In this document: positions 10,529 to 24,909 of the stretch, in pieces | Layout: each line of letters starts with the position of its first letter | How positions within the stretch are numbered: position 1 is the first letter of the stretch | NCBI GenBank assembly: GCA_964057225.1 | Contig: OZ059897.1 | Coordinates: 19,902,001-19,966,000, forward strand | From: Auanema rhodensis | Lineage: Eukaryota; Nematoda; Chromadorea; Rhabditida; Rhabditidae | DNA: 64,000 nt | Direction: 5' to 3' | Translations under genes and position numbers: made by a program | The notes under the pieces: generated by a model | The model's input: only the letters and a program-made list of their open reading frames with translations | Databases searched by the model: none | What the model was told of the DNA's origin: nothing

Positions 10529-11581
10529 ACGATGGACAATGTTATTCAACGAAAAAATTAATTCTTCAGGGTGAAAATCGAGGATATAAGTGTGAACTTA
10601 TAACAGTTGATATCTCGGTACATTTTTAAGCTAGCGCAAATCTGATAACACAGATCGACGCAGCTTAAAAATCCGCATCGAATGCACTATACTACATTGA
10701 GAAACGCTTAATACAAAAATTAGTTATGATCGTTTGAAAAATGATGCATTAGTGTATGTTGAGTTTCCATGTACACTCAACATTGCTTCCAAAAACATTT
10801 TGACAAAAATTTTTTCGAAAAATTTCAAAATAATTTAGCAAAAAGTAGATGTTTTTAGATTCCTTTTTTCAAGGCAAAGACGATGGACAATGTTATTTAA
10901 CGAAAAAATTAATTCTTCAGGGTGAAAATCGAGGATATAAGTGTAAACTTATATCAGTTGATATCTCGGTGCATTTTTAAGCTAGCGCAAATCTGATAAC
11001 ACAGATCGACGCAGCTTAAAAATCCTCATCGAATGCACTATACTACATTGAGAAACGCTCAATACAAAAATTAGTTATGATCGTTTGAAAAATGATGCAT
11101 TAGTGTATGTTGAGTTTCCATGTACACTCAACATTGCTTCCAAAAACATTTTGACAAAAATTTTTTCGAAAAATTTCAAAATAATTTAGCAAAAAGTAGA
11201 TGTTTTTAGATTCCTTTTTTCAAGGCAAAGACGATGGACAATGTTATTTAACGAAAAAATTAATTCTTCAGGGTGAAAATCGAGGATATAAGTGTAAACT
11301 TATATCAGTTGATATCTCGGTGCATTTTTAAGCTAGCGTAAATCTGATAACACAGATCGACGCAGCTTAAAAATCCGCATCGAATGCACTATACTACATT
11401 GAGAAACGCTTAATACAAAAATTAGTTATGATCGTTTGAAAAATGATGCATTAGTGTATGTTGAGTTTCCATGTACACTCAACATTGCTTCCAAAAACAT
11501 TTTGACAAAAATTTTTTCGAAAAATTTCAAAATAATTTAGCAAAAAGTAGATGTTTTTAGATTCCTTTTTTCAAGGCAAAG

Positions 11582-13683
11582 ACGATGGACAATGTTATTC
11601 AACGAAAAAATTAATTCTTCAGGGTGAAAATCGAGGATATAAGTGTGAACTTATAACAGTTGATATCTCGGTACATTTTTAAGCTAGCGCAGATCTGATA
11701 ACACAGATCGACGCATTAAAAATCCGCATCGAATGCACTATACTACATTGAGAAACGCTTAATACAAAAATTAGTTATGATCGTTTGAAAAATGATGCAT
11801 TAGTGTATGTTGAGTTTCCATGTACACTCAACATTGCTTCCAAAAACATTTTGACAAAAATTTTTTCGAAAAATTTCAAAATAATTTAGCAAAAAGTAGA
11901 TGTTTTTAGATTCCTTTTTTCAAGGCAAAGACGATGGACAATGTTATTCAACGAAAAAATTGATTCTTCAGGGTGAAAATCGAGGATATAAGTGTAAACT
12001 TATATCAGTTGATATCTCGGTGCATTTTTAAGCTAGCGCAAATCTGATAACACAGATCGACGCAGCTTAAAAATCCGCATCGAATGCACTATACTACATT
12101 GAGAAACGCTTAATACAAAAATTAGTTATGATCGTTTGAAAAATGATGCATTAGTGTATGTTGAGTTTCCATGTACACTCAACATTGCTTCCAAAAACAT
12201 TTTGACAAAAATTTTTTCGAAAAATTTCAAAATAATTTAGCAAAAAGTAGATGTTTTTAGATTCCTTTTTTCAAGGCAAAGACGATGGACAATGTTATTC
12301 AACGAAAAAATTAATTCTTCAGGGTGAAAATCGAGGATATAAGTGTGAACTTATAACAGTTGATATCTCGGTACATTTTTAAGCTAGCGCAAATCTGATA
12401 ACACAGATCGACGCAGCTTAAAAATCCGCATCGAATGCACTATACTACATTGAGAAACGCTTAATACAAAAATTAGTTATGATCGTTTGAAAAATGATGC
12501 ATTAGTGTATGTTGAGTTTCCATGTACACTCAACATTGCTTCCAAAAACATTTTGACAAAAATTTTTTCGAAAAATTTCAAAATAATTTAGCAAAAAGTA
12601 GATGTTTTTAGATTCCTTTTTTCAAGGCAAAGACGATGGACAATGTTATTTAACGAAAAAATTAATTCTTCAGGGTGAAAATCGAGGATATAAGTGTGAA
12701 CTTATAACAGTTGATATCTCGGTACATTTTTAAGCTAGCGCAAATCTGATAACACAGATCGACGCATTAAAAATCCGCATCGAATGCACTATACTACATT
12801 GAGAAACGCTTAATACAAAAATTAGTTATGATCGTTTGAAAAATGATGCATTAGTGTATGTTGAGTTTCCATGTACACTCAACATTGCTTCCAAAAACAT
12901 TTTGACAAAAATTTTTTCGAAAAATTTCAAAATAATTTAGCAAAAAGTAGATGTTTTTAGATTCCTTTTTTCAAGGCAAAGACGATGGACAATGTTATTC
13001 AACGAAAAAATTGATTCTTCAGGGTGAAAATCGAGGATATAAGTGTAAACTTATATCAGTTGATATCTCGGTGCATTTTTAAGCTAGCGCAAATCTGATA
13101 ACACAGATCGACGCAGCTTAAAAATCCGCATCGAATGCACTATACTACATTGAGAAACGCTTAATACAAAAATTAGTTATGATCGTTTGAAAAATGATGC
13201 ATTAGTGTATGTTGAGTTTCCATGTACACTCAACATTGCTTCCAAAAACATTTTGACAAAAATTTTTTCGAAAAATTTCAAAATAATTTAGCAAAAAGTA
13301 GATGTTTTTAGATTCCTTTTTTCAAGGCAAAGACGATGGACAATGTTATCCAACGAAAAAATTAATTCTTCAGGGTGAAAATCGAGGATATAAGTGTGAA
13401 CTTATATCAGTTGATATCTCGGTACATTTTTAAGCTAGCGCAAATCTGATAACACAGATCGACGCAGCTTAAAAATCCGCATCGAATGCACTATACTACA
13501 TTGAGAAACGCTTAATACAAAAATTAGTTATGATCGTTTGAAAAATGATGCATTAGTGTATGTTGAGTTTCCATGTACACTCAACATTGCTTCCAAAAAC
13601 ATTTTGACAAAAATTTTTTCGAAAAATTTCAAAATAATTTAGCAAAAAGTAGATGTTTTTAGATTCCTTTTTTCAAGGCAAAG
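11582..13683 (+). repeat. 3-monomer higher-order repeat, two copies of 1,051 bp
   Basis: Copies are 11582-12632 and 12633-13683. Each runs: type B deletion copy (349 bp), type A copy with G32, then a copy with the G66/A92 alleles. Differences are G111 in the first copy (GCAGATCTG), T19 in the second, and a recombinant haplotype with T75 in the last monomer (13333). Confidence 0.8.
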
Positions 13684-14385
13684 ACGATGGACAATGTTAT
13701 TTAACGAAAAAATTAATTCTTCAGGGTGAAAATCGAGGATATAAGTGTAAACTTATATCAGTTGATATCTCGGTGCATTTTTAAGCTAGCGCAAATCTGA
13801 TAACACAGATCGACGCAGCTTAAAAATCCGCATCGAATGCACTATACTACATTGAGAAACGCTTAATACAAAAATTAGTTATGATCGTTTGAAAAATGAT
13901 GCATTAGTGTATGTTGAGTTTCCATGTACACTCAACATTGCTTCCAAAAACATTTTGACAAAAATTTTTTCGAAAAATTTCAAAATAATTTAGCAAAAAG
14001 TAGATGTTTTTAGATTCCTTTTTTCAAGGCAAAGACGATGGACAATGTTATTCAACGAAAAAATTAATTCTTCAGGGTGAAAATCGAGGATATAAGTGTG
14101 AACTTATAACAGTTGATATCTCGGTACATTTTTAAGCTAGCGCAAATCTGATAACACAGATCGACGCAGCTTAAAAATCCGCATCGAATGCACTATACTA
14201 CATTGAGAAACGCTTAATACAAAAATTAGTTATGATCGTTTGAAAAATGATGCATTAGTGTATGTTGAGTTTCCATGTACACTCAACATTGCTTCCAAAA
14301 ACATTTTGACAAAAATTTTTTCGAAAAATTTCAAAATAATTTAGCAAAAAGTAGATGTTTTTAGATTCCTTTTTTCAAGGCAAAG

Positions 14386-17300
14386 ACGATGGACAATGTT
14401 ATTTAACGAAAAAATTAATTCTTCAGGGTGAAAATCGAGGATATAAGTGTAAACTTATATCAGTTGATATCTCGGTGCATTTTTAAGCTAGCGCAAATCT
14501 GATAACACAGATCGACGCAGCTTAAAAATCCGCATCGAATGCACTATACTACATTGAGAAACGCTTAATACAAAAATTAGTTATGATCGTTTGAGAAATG
14601 ATGCATTAGTGTATGTTGAGTTTCCATGTACACTCAACATTGCTTCCAAAAACATTTTGACAAAAATTTTTTCGAAAAATTTCAAAATAATTTAGCAAAA
14701 AGTAGATGTTTTTAGATTCCTTTTTTCAAGGCAAAGACGATGGACAATGTTATTCAACGAAAAAATTAATTCTTCAGGGTGAAAATCGAGGATATAAGTG
14801 TGAACTTATAACAGTTGATATCTCGGTACATTTTTAAGCTAGCGCAAATCTGATAACACAGATCGACGCAGCTTAAAAATCCGCATCGAATGCACTATAC
14901 TACATTGAGAAACGCTTAATACAAAAATTAGTTATGATCGTTTGAAAAATGATGCATTAGTGTATGTTGAGTTTCCATGTACACTCAACATTGCTTCCAA
15001 AAACATTTTGACAAAAATTTTTTCGAAAAATTTCAAAATAATTTAGCAAAAAGTAGATGTTTTTAGATTCCTTTTTTCAAGGCAAAGACGATGGACAATG
15101 TTATTTAACGAAAAAATTAATTCTTCAGGGTGAAAATCGAGGATATAAGTGTAAACTTATATCAGTTGATATCTCGGTGCATTTTTAAGCTAGCGCAAAT
15201 CTGATAACACAGATCGACGCAGCTTAAAAATCCGCATCGAATGCACTATACTACATTGAGAAACGCTTAATACAAAAATTAGTTATGATCGTTTGAAAAA
15301 TGATGCATTAGTGTATGTTGAGTTTCCATGTACACTCAACATTGCTTCCAAAAACATTTTGACAAAAATTTTTTCGAAAAATTTCAAAATAATTTAGCCA
15401 AAAGTAGATGTTTTTAGATTCTTTTTTTCAAGGCAAAGACGATGGACAATGTTATTCAACGAAAAAATTAATTCTTCAGGGTGAAAATCGAGGATATAAG
15501 TGTAAACTTATATCAGTTGATATCTCGGTGCATTTTTAAGCTAGCGCAAATCTGATAACACAGATCGACGCAGCTTAAAAATCCGCATCGAATGCACTAT
15601 ACTACATTGAGAAACGCTTAATACAAAAATTAGTTATGATCGTTTGAAAAATGATGCATTAGTGTATGTTGAGTTTCCATGTACACTCAACATTGCTTCC
15701 AAAAACATTTTGACAAAAATTTTTTCGAAAAATTTCAAAATAATTTAGCAAAAAGTAGATGTTTTTAGATTCCTTTTTTCAAGGCAAAGACGATGGACAA
15801 TGTTATTCAACGAAAAAATTAATTCTTCAGGGTGAAAATCGAGGATATAAGTGTGAACTTATAACAGTTGATATCTCGGTACATTTTTAAGCTAGCGCAA
15901 ATCTGATAACACAGATCGACGCAGCTTAAAAATCCGCATCGAATGCACTATACTACATTGAGAAACGCTTAATACAAAAATTAGTTATGATCGTTTGAAA
16001 AATGATGCATTAGTGTATGTTGAGTTTCCATGTACACTCAACATTGCTTCCAAAAACATTTTGACAAAAATTTTTTCGAAAAATTTCAAAATAATTTAGC
16101 AAAAAGTAGATGTTTTTAGATTCCTTTTTTCAAGGCAAAGACGATGGACAATGTTATTCAACGAAAAAATTAATTCTTCAGGGTGAAAATCGAGGATATA
16201 AGTGTGAACTTATAACAGTTGATATCTCGGTACATTTTTAAGCTAGCGCAAATCTGATAACACAGATCGACGCAGCTTAAAAATCCGCATCGAATGCACT
16301 ATACTACATTGAGAAACGCTTAATACAAAAATTAGTTATGATCGTTTGAAAAATGATGCATTAGTGTATGTTGAGTTTCCATGTACACTCAACATTGCTT
16401 CCAAAAACATTTTGACAAAAATTTTTTCGAAAAATTTCAAAATAATTTAGCAAAAAGTAGATGTTTTTAGATTCCTTTTTTCAAGGCAAAGACGATGGAC
16501 AATGTTATTTAACGAAAAAATTAATTCTTCAGGGTGAAAATCGAGGATATAAGTGTAAACTTATATCAGTTGATATCTCGGTGCATTTTTAAGCTAGCGC
16601 AAATCTGATAACACAGATCGACGCAGCTTAAAAATCCGCATCGAATGCACTATACTACATTGAGAAACGCTTAATACAAAAATTAGTTATGATCGTTTGA
16701 GAAATGATGCATTAGTGTATGTTGAGTTTCCATGTACACTCAACATTGCTTCCAAAAACATTTTGACAAAAATTTTTTCGAAAAATTTCAAAATAATTTA
16801 GCAAAAAGTAGATGTTTTTAGATTCCTTTTTTCAAGGCAAAGACGATGGACAATGTTATTCAACGAAAAAATTAATTCTTCAGGGTGAAAATCGAGGATA
16901 TAAGTGTGAACTTATAACAGTTGATATCTCGGTACATTTTTAAGCTAGCGCAAATCTGATAACACAGATCGACGCAGCTTAAAAATCCGCATCGAATGCA
17001 CTATACTACATTGAGAAACGCTTAATACAAAAATTAGTTATGATCGTTTGAAAAATGATGCATTAGTGTATGTTGAGTTTCCATGTACACTCAACATTGC
17101 TTCCAAAAACATTTTGACAAAAATTTTTTCGAAAAATTTCAAAATAATTTAGCAAAAAGTAGATGTTTTTAGATTCCTTTTTTCAAGGCAAAGACGATGG
17201 ACAATGTTATTTAACGAAAAAATTAATTCTTCAGGGTGAAAATCGAGGATATAAGTGTAAACTTATATCAGTTGATATCTCGGTGCATTTTTAAGCTAGC

Positions 17301-18597
17301 GCAAATCTGATAACACAGATCGACGCAGCTTAAAAATCCGCATCGAATGCACTATACTACATTGAGAAACGCTTAATACAAAAATTAGTTATGATCGTTT
17401 GAAAAATGATGCATTAGTGTATGTTGAGTTTCCATGTACACTCAACATTGCTTCCAAAAACATTTTGACAAAAATTTTTTCGAAAAATTTCAAAATAATT
17501 TAGCCAAAAGTAGATGTTTTTAGATTCTTTTTTTCAAGGCAAAGACGATGGACAATGTTATTCAACGAAAAAATTAATTCTTCAGGGTGAAAATCGAGGA
17601 TATAAGTGTAAACTTATATCAGTTGATATCTCGGTGCATTTTTAAGCTAGCGCAAATCTGATAACACAGATCGACGCAGCTTAAAAATCCGCATCGAATG
17701 CACTATACTACATTGAGAAACGCTTAATACAAAAATTAGTTATGATCGTTTGAAAAATGATGCATTAGTGTATGTTGAGTTTCCATGTACACTCAACATT
17801 GCTTCCAAAAACATTTTGACAAAAATTTTTTCGAAAAATTTCAAAATAATTTAGCAAAAAGTAGATGTTTTTAGATTCCTTTTTTCAAGGCAAAGACGAT
17901 GGACAATGTTATTCAACGAAAAAATTAATTCTTCAGGGTGAAAATCGAGGATATAAGTGTGAACTTATAACAGTTGATATCTCGGTACATTTTTAAGCTA
18001 GCGCAAATCTGATAACACAGATCGACGCAGCTTAAAAATCCGCATCGAATGCACTATACTACATTGAGAAACGCTTAATACAAAAATTAGTTATGATCGT
18101 TTGAAAAATGATGCATTAGTGTATGTTGAGTTTCCATGTACACTCAACATTGCTTCCAAAAACATTTTGACAAAAATTTTTTCGAAAAATTTCAAAATAA
18201 TTTAGCAAAAAGTAGATGTTTTTAGATTCCTTTTTTCAAGGCAAAGACGATGGACAATGTTATTCAACGAAAAAATTAATTCTTCAGGGTGAAAATCGAG
18301 GATATAAGTGTGAACTTATAACAGTTGATATCTCGGTACATTTTTAAGCTAGCGCAAATCTGATAACACAGATCGACGCAGCTTAAAAATCCGCATCGAA
18401 TGCACTATACTACATTGAGAAACGCTTAATACAAAAATTAGTTATGATCGTTTGAAAAATGATGCATTAGTGTATGTTGAGTTTCCATGTACACTCAACA
18501 TTGCTTCCAAAAACATTTTGACAAAAATTTTTTCGAAAAATTTCAAAATAATTTAGCAAAAAGTAGATGTTTTTAGATTCCTTTTTTCAAGGCAAAG
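14386..18597 (+). repeat. 6-monomer higher-order repeat, two adjacent copies of 2,106 bp
   Basis: Copies are 14386-16491 and 16492-18597. Monomer 1 of each has G210 (TTGAGAAATG); monomer 3 has C312 (AGCCAAAAG) with T335 (TTCTTTTTTTC). The order is A/T19, B/C19, A/T19, A/C19, B/C19, B/C19 in both. G210 and T335 occur nowhere else that I saw, so this duplication is clear and recent. Confidence 0.92.
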
Positions 18598-21500
18598 ACG
18601 ATGGACAATGTTATTTAACGAAAAAATTAATTCTTCAGGGTGAAAATCGAGGATATAAGTGTAAACTTATATCAGTTGATATCTCGGTGCATTTTTAAGC
18701 TAGCGCAAATCTGATAACACAGATCGACGCAGCTTAAAAATCCGCATCGAATGCACTATACTACATTGAGAAACGCTTAATACAAAAATTAGTTATGATC
18801 GTTTGAAAAATGATGCATTAGTGTATGTTGAGTTTCCATGTACACTCAACATTGCTTCCAAAAACATTTTGACAAAAATTTTTTCGAAAAATTTCAAAAT
18901 AATTTAGCAAAAAGTAGATGTTTTTAGATTCCTTTTTTCAAGGCAAAGACGATGGACAATGTTATTTAACGAAAAAATTAATTCTTCAGGGTGAAAATCG
19001 AGGATATAAGTGTAAACTTATATCAGTTGATATCTCGGTGCATTTTTAAGCTAGCGCAAATCTGATAACACAGATCGACGCAGCTTAAAAATCCGCATCG
19101 AATGCACTATACTACATTGAGAAACGCTCAATACAAAAATTAGTTATGATCGTTTGAAAAATGATGCATTAGTGTATGTTGAGTTTCCATGTACACTCAA
19201 CATTGCTTCCAAAAACATTTTGACAAAAATTTTTTCGAAAAATTTCAAAATAATTTAGCAAAAAGTAGATGTTTTTAGATTCCTTTTTTCAAGGCAAAGA
19301 CGATGGACAATGTTATTTAACGAAAAAATTAATTCTTCAGGGTGAAAATCGAGGATATAAGTGTAAACTTATATCAGTTGATATCTCGGTGCATTTTTAA
19401 GCTAGCGCAAATCTGATAACACAGATCGACGCAGCTTAAAAATCCGCATCGAATGCACTATACTACATTGAGAAACGCTTAATACAAAAATTAGTTATGA
19501 TCGTTTGAAAAATGATGCATTAGTGTATGTTGAGTTTCCATGTACACTCAACATTGCTTCCAAAAACATTTTGACAAAAATTTTTTCGAAAAATTTCAAA
19601 ATAATTTAGCAAAAAGTAGATGTTTTTAGATTCCTTTTTTCAAGGCAAAGACGATGGACAATGTTATTTAACGAAAAAATTAATTCTTCAGGGTGAAAAT
19701 CGAGGATATAAGTGTAAACTTATATCAGTTGATATCTCGGTGCATTTTTAAGCTAGCGCAAATCTGATAACACAGATCGACGCAGCTTAAAAATCCGCAT
19801 CGAATGCACTATACTACATTGAGAAACGCTTAATACAAAAATTAGTTATGATCGTTTGAAAAATGATGCATTAGTGTATGTTGAGTTTCCATGTACACTC
19901 AACATTGCTTCCAAAAACATTTTGACAAAAATTTTTTCGAAAAATTTCAAAATAATTTAGCAAAAAGTAGATGTTTTAAGATTCCTTTTTTCAAGGCAAA
20001 GACGATGGACAATGTTATTCAACGAAAAAATTAATTCTTCAGGGTGAAAATCGAGGATATAAGTGTGAACTTATAACAGTTGATATCTCGGTACATTTTT
20101 AAGCTAGCGCAAATCTGATAACACAGATCGACGCATTAAAAATCCGCATCGAATGCACTATACTACATTGAGAAACGCTTAATACAAAAATTAGTTATGA
20201 TCGTTTGAAAAATGATGCATTAGTGTATGTTGAGTTTCCATGTACACTCAACATTGCTTCCAAAAACATTTTGACAAAAATTTTTTCGAAAAATTTCAAA
20301 ATAATTTAGCAAAAAGTAGATGTTTTTAGATTCCTTTTTTCAAGGCAAAGACGATGGACAATGTTATTCAACGAAAAAATTAATTCTTCAGGGTGAAAAT
20401 CGAGGATATAAGTGTAAACTTATATCAGTTGATATCTCGGTGCATTTTTAAGCTAGCGCACATCTGATAACACAGATCGACGCAGCTTAAAAATCCGCAT
20501 CGAATGCACTATACTACATTGAGAAACGCTTAATACAAAAATTAGTTATGATCGTTTGAAAAATGATGCATTAGTGTATGTTGAGTTTCCATGTACACTC
20601 AACATTGCTTCCAAAAACATTTTGACAAAAATTTTTTCGAAAAATTTCAAAATAATTTAGCAAAAAGTAGATGTTTTTAGATTCCTTTTTTCAAGGCAAA
20701 GACGATGGACAATGTTATTCAACGAAAAAATTAATTCTTCAGGGTGAAAATCGAGGATATAAGTGTGAACTTATAACAGTTGATATCTCGGTACATTTTT
20801 AAGCTAGCGCAAATCTGATAACACAGATCGACGCAGCTTAAAAATCCGCATCGAATGCACTATACTACATTGAGAAACGCTTAATACAAAAATTAGTTAT
20901 GATCGTTTGAAAAATGATGCATTAGTGTATGTTGAGTTTCCATGTACACTCAACATTGCTTCCAAAAACATTTTGACAAAAATTTTTTCTAAAAATTTCA
21001 AAATAATTTAGCAAAAAGTAGATGTTTTTAGATTCCTTTTTTCAAGGCAAAGACGATGGACAATGTTATTTAACGAAAAAATTAATTCTTCAGGGTGAAA
21101 ATCGAGGATATAAGTGTAAACTTATATCAGTTGATATCTCGGTGCATTTTTAAGCTAGCGCAAATCTGATAACACAGATCGACGCAGCTTAAAAATCCGC
21201 ATCGAATGCACTATACTACATTGAGAAACGCTTAATACAAAAATTAGTTATGATCGTTTGAAAAATGATGCATTAGTGTATGTTGAGTTTCCATGTACAC
21301 TCAACATTGCTTCCAAAAACATTTTGACAAAATTTTTTTCGAAAAATTTCAAAATAATTTAGCAAAAAGTAGATGTTTTTAGATTCCTTTTTTCAAGGCA
21401 AAGACGATGGACAATGTTATTCAACGAAAAAATTAATTCTTCAGGGTGAAAATCGAGGATATAAGTGTAAACTTATATCAGTTGATATCTCGGTGCATTT

Positions 21501-24500
21501 TTAAGCTAGCGCAAATCTGATAACACAGATCGACGCAGCTTAAAAATCCGCATCGAATGCACTATACTACATTGAGAAACGCTTAATACAAAAATTAGTT
21601 ATGATCGTTTGAAAAATGATGCATTAGTGTATGTTGAGTTTCCATGTACACTCAACATTGCTTCCAAAAACATTTTGACAAAAATTTTTTCGAAAAATTT
21701 CAAAATAATTTAGCAAAAAGTAGATGTTTTTAGATTCCTTTTTTCAAGGCAAAGACGATGGACAATGTTATTTAACGAAAAAATTAATTCTTCAGGGTGA
21801 AAATCGAGGATATAAGTGTAAACTTATATCAGTTGATATCTCGGTGCATTTTTAAGCTAGCGCAAATCTGATAACACAGATCGACGCAGCTTAAAAATCC
21901 GCATCGAATGCACTATACTACATTGAGAAACGCTTAATACAAAAATTAGTTATGATCGTTTGAAAAATGATGCATTAGTGTATGTTGAGTTTCCATGTAC
22001 ACTCAACATTGCTTCCAAAAACATTTTGACAAAAATTTTTTCGAAAAATTTCAAAATAATTTAGCAAAAAGTAGATGTTTTTAGATTCCTTTTTTCAAGG
22101 CAAAGACGATGGACAATGTTATTTAACGAAAAAATTAATTCTTCAGGGTGAAAATCGAGGATATAAGTGTAAACTTATATCAGTTGATATCTCGGTGCAT
22201 TTTTAAGCTAGCGCAAATCTGATAACACAGATCGACGCAGCTTAAAAATCCGCATCGAATGCACTATACTACATTGAGAAACGCTCAATACAAAAATTAG
22301 TTATGATCGTTTGAAAAATGATGCATTAGTGTATGTTGAGTTTCCATGTACACTCAACATTGCTTCCAAAAACATTTTGACAAAAATTTTTTCGAAAAAT
22401 TTCAAAATAATTTAGCAAAAAGTAGATGTTTTTAGATTCCTTTTTTCAAGGCAAAGACGATGGACAATGTTATTTAACGAAAAAATTAATTCTTCAGGGT
22501 GAAAATCGAGGATATAAGTGTAAACTTATATCAGTTGATATCTCGGTGCATTTTTAAGCTAGCGCAAATCTGATAACACAGATCGACGCAGCTTAAAAAT
22601 CCGCATCGAATGCACTATACTACATTGAGAAACGCTTAATACAAAAATTAGTTATGATCGTTTGAAAAATGATGCATTAGTGTATGTTGAGTTTCCATGT
22701 ACACTCAACATTGCTTCCAAAAACATTTTGACAAAAATTTTTTCGAAAAATTTCAAAATAATTTAGCAAAAAGTAGATGTTTTTAGATTCCTTTTTTCAA
22801 GGCAAAGACGATGGACAATGTTATTTAACGAAAAAATTAATTCTTCAGGGTGAAAATCGAGGATATAAGTGTAAACTTATATCAGTTGATATCTCGGTGC
22901 ATTTTTAAGCTAGCGCAAATCTGATAACACAGATCGACGCAGCTTAAAAATCCGCATCGAATGCACTATACTACATTGAGAAACGCTTAATACAAAAATT
23001 AGTTATGATCGTTTGAAAAATGATGCATTAGTGTATGTTGAGTTTCCATGTACACTCAACATTGCTTCCAAAAACATTTTGACAAAAATTTTTTCGAAAA
23101 ATTTCAAAATAATTTAGCAAAAAGTAGATGTTTTAAGATTCCTTTTTTCAAGGCAAAGACGATGGACAATGTTATTCAACGAAAAAATTAATTCTTCAGG
23201 GTGAAAATCGAGGATATAAGTGTGAACTTATAACAGTTGATATCTCGGTACATTTTTAAGCTAGCGCAAATCTGATAACACAGATCGACGCATTAAAAAT
23301 CCGCATCAAATGTACTATACTACATTGAGAAACGCTTAATACAAAAATTAGTTATGATCGTTTGAAAAATGATGCATTAGTGTATGTTGAGTTTCCATGT
23401 ACACTCAACATTGCTTCCAAAAACATTTTGACAAAAATTTTTTCGAAAAATTTCAAAATAATTTAGCAAAAAGTAGATGTTTTTAGATTCCTTTTTTCAA
23501 GGCAAAGACGATGGACAATGTTATTCAACGAAAAAATTAATTCTTCAGGGTGAAAATCGAGGATATAAGTGTAAACTTATATCAGTTGATATCTCGGTGC
23601 ATTTTTAAGCTAGCGCACATCTGATAACACAGATCGACGCAGCTTAAAAATCCGCATCGAATGCACTATACTACATTGAGAAACGCTTAATACAAAAATT
23701 AGTTATGATCGTTTGAAAAATGATGCATTAGTGTATGTTGAGTTTCCATGTACACTCAACATTGCTTCCAAAAACATTTTGACAAAAATTTTTTCTAAAA
23801 ATTTCAAAATAATTTAGCAAAAAGTAGATGTTTTTAGATTCCTTTTTTCAAGGCAAAGACGATGGACAATGTTATTTAACGAAAAAATTAATTCTTCAGG
23901 GTGAAAATCGAGGATATAAGTGTGAACTTATAACAGTTGATATCTCGGTACATTTTTAAGCTAGCGCAAATCTGATAACACAGATCGACGCATTAAAAAT
24001 CCGCATCGAATGCACTATACTACATTGAGAAACGCTTAATACAAAAATTAGTTATGATCGTTTGAAAAATGATGCATTAGTGTATGTTGAGTTTCCATGT
24101 ACACTCAACATTGCTTCCAAAAACATTTTGACAAAAATTTTTTCGAAAAATTTCAAAATAATTTAGCAAAAAGTAGATGTTTTTAGATTCCTTTTTTCAA
24201 GGCAAAGACGATGGACAATGTTATTCAACGAAAAAATTAATTCTTCAGGGTGAAAATCGAGGATATAAGTGTAAACTTATATCAGTTGATATCTCGGTGC
24301 ATTTTTAAGCTAGCGCAAATCTGATAACACAGATCGACGCAGCTTAAAAATCCGCATCGAATGCACTATACTACATTGAGAAACGCTTAATACAAAAATT
24401 AGTTATGATCGTTTGAAAAATGATGCATTAGTGTATGTTGAGTTTCCATGTACACTCAACATTGCTTCCAAAAACATTTTGACAAAAATTTTTTCGAAAA

Positions 24501-24909
24501 ATTTCAAAATAATTTAGCAAAAAGTAGATGTTTTTAGATTCCTTTTTTCAAGGCAAAGACGATGAACAATGTTATTCAACGAAAAAATTAATTCTTCAGG
24601 GTGAAAATCGAGGATATAAGTGTGAACTTATAACAGTTGATATCTCGGTACATTTTTAAGCTAGCGCAAATCTGATAACACAGATCGACGCAGCTTAAAA
24701 ATCCGCATCGAATGCACTATACTACATTGAGAAACGCTTAATACAAAAATTAGTTATGATCGTTTGAAAAATGATGCATTAGTGTATGTTGAGTTTCCAT
24801 GTACACTCAACATTGCTTCCAAAAACATTTTGACAAAAATTTTTTCTAAAAATTTCAAAATAATTTAGCAAAAAGTAGATGTTTTTAGATTCCTTTTTTC
24901 AAGGCAAAG
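18598..24909 (+). repeat. 9-monomer higher-order repeat (3,157 bp), second copy rearranged
   Basis: The first copy is 18598-21754. The second starts at 21755 and follows it for six monomers: type A/T19; C181; type A/T19; A328 (GTTTTAAG); type B deletion copy; C111 (GCACATCTG). The second copy then deviates, with a hybrid monomer at 23508 and two additional monomers before the order (B with T289; A; A; A) resumes at 24559. Confidence 0.75.

Larger units (their letters stand above)
1..18597 (+). repeat. B-rich left zone (monomers 1-53)
   Basis: About 24 of 53 monomers are strict haplotype B. Many stretches alternate a type A copy having T19 with a type B copy having C19, giving a 702-bp dimer rhythm, for example 9827-11230 and 13684-15438. 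Among later monomers B makes up about 12 of 58 (18598-38941), 6 of 36 (38942-51575) and 0 of 35 (51576-63860). Confidence 0.8.

Noticed and set aside
11682-11710. G111 in the monomer at 11582 (GCAGATCTG) as a compensatory change strengthening the inner dyad stem.
   Set aside because: It does extend the inner stem by one pair, but it is a single copy that also carries the 2-bp arm deletion. One event is not evidence of selection for pairing.
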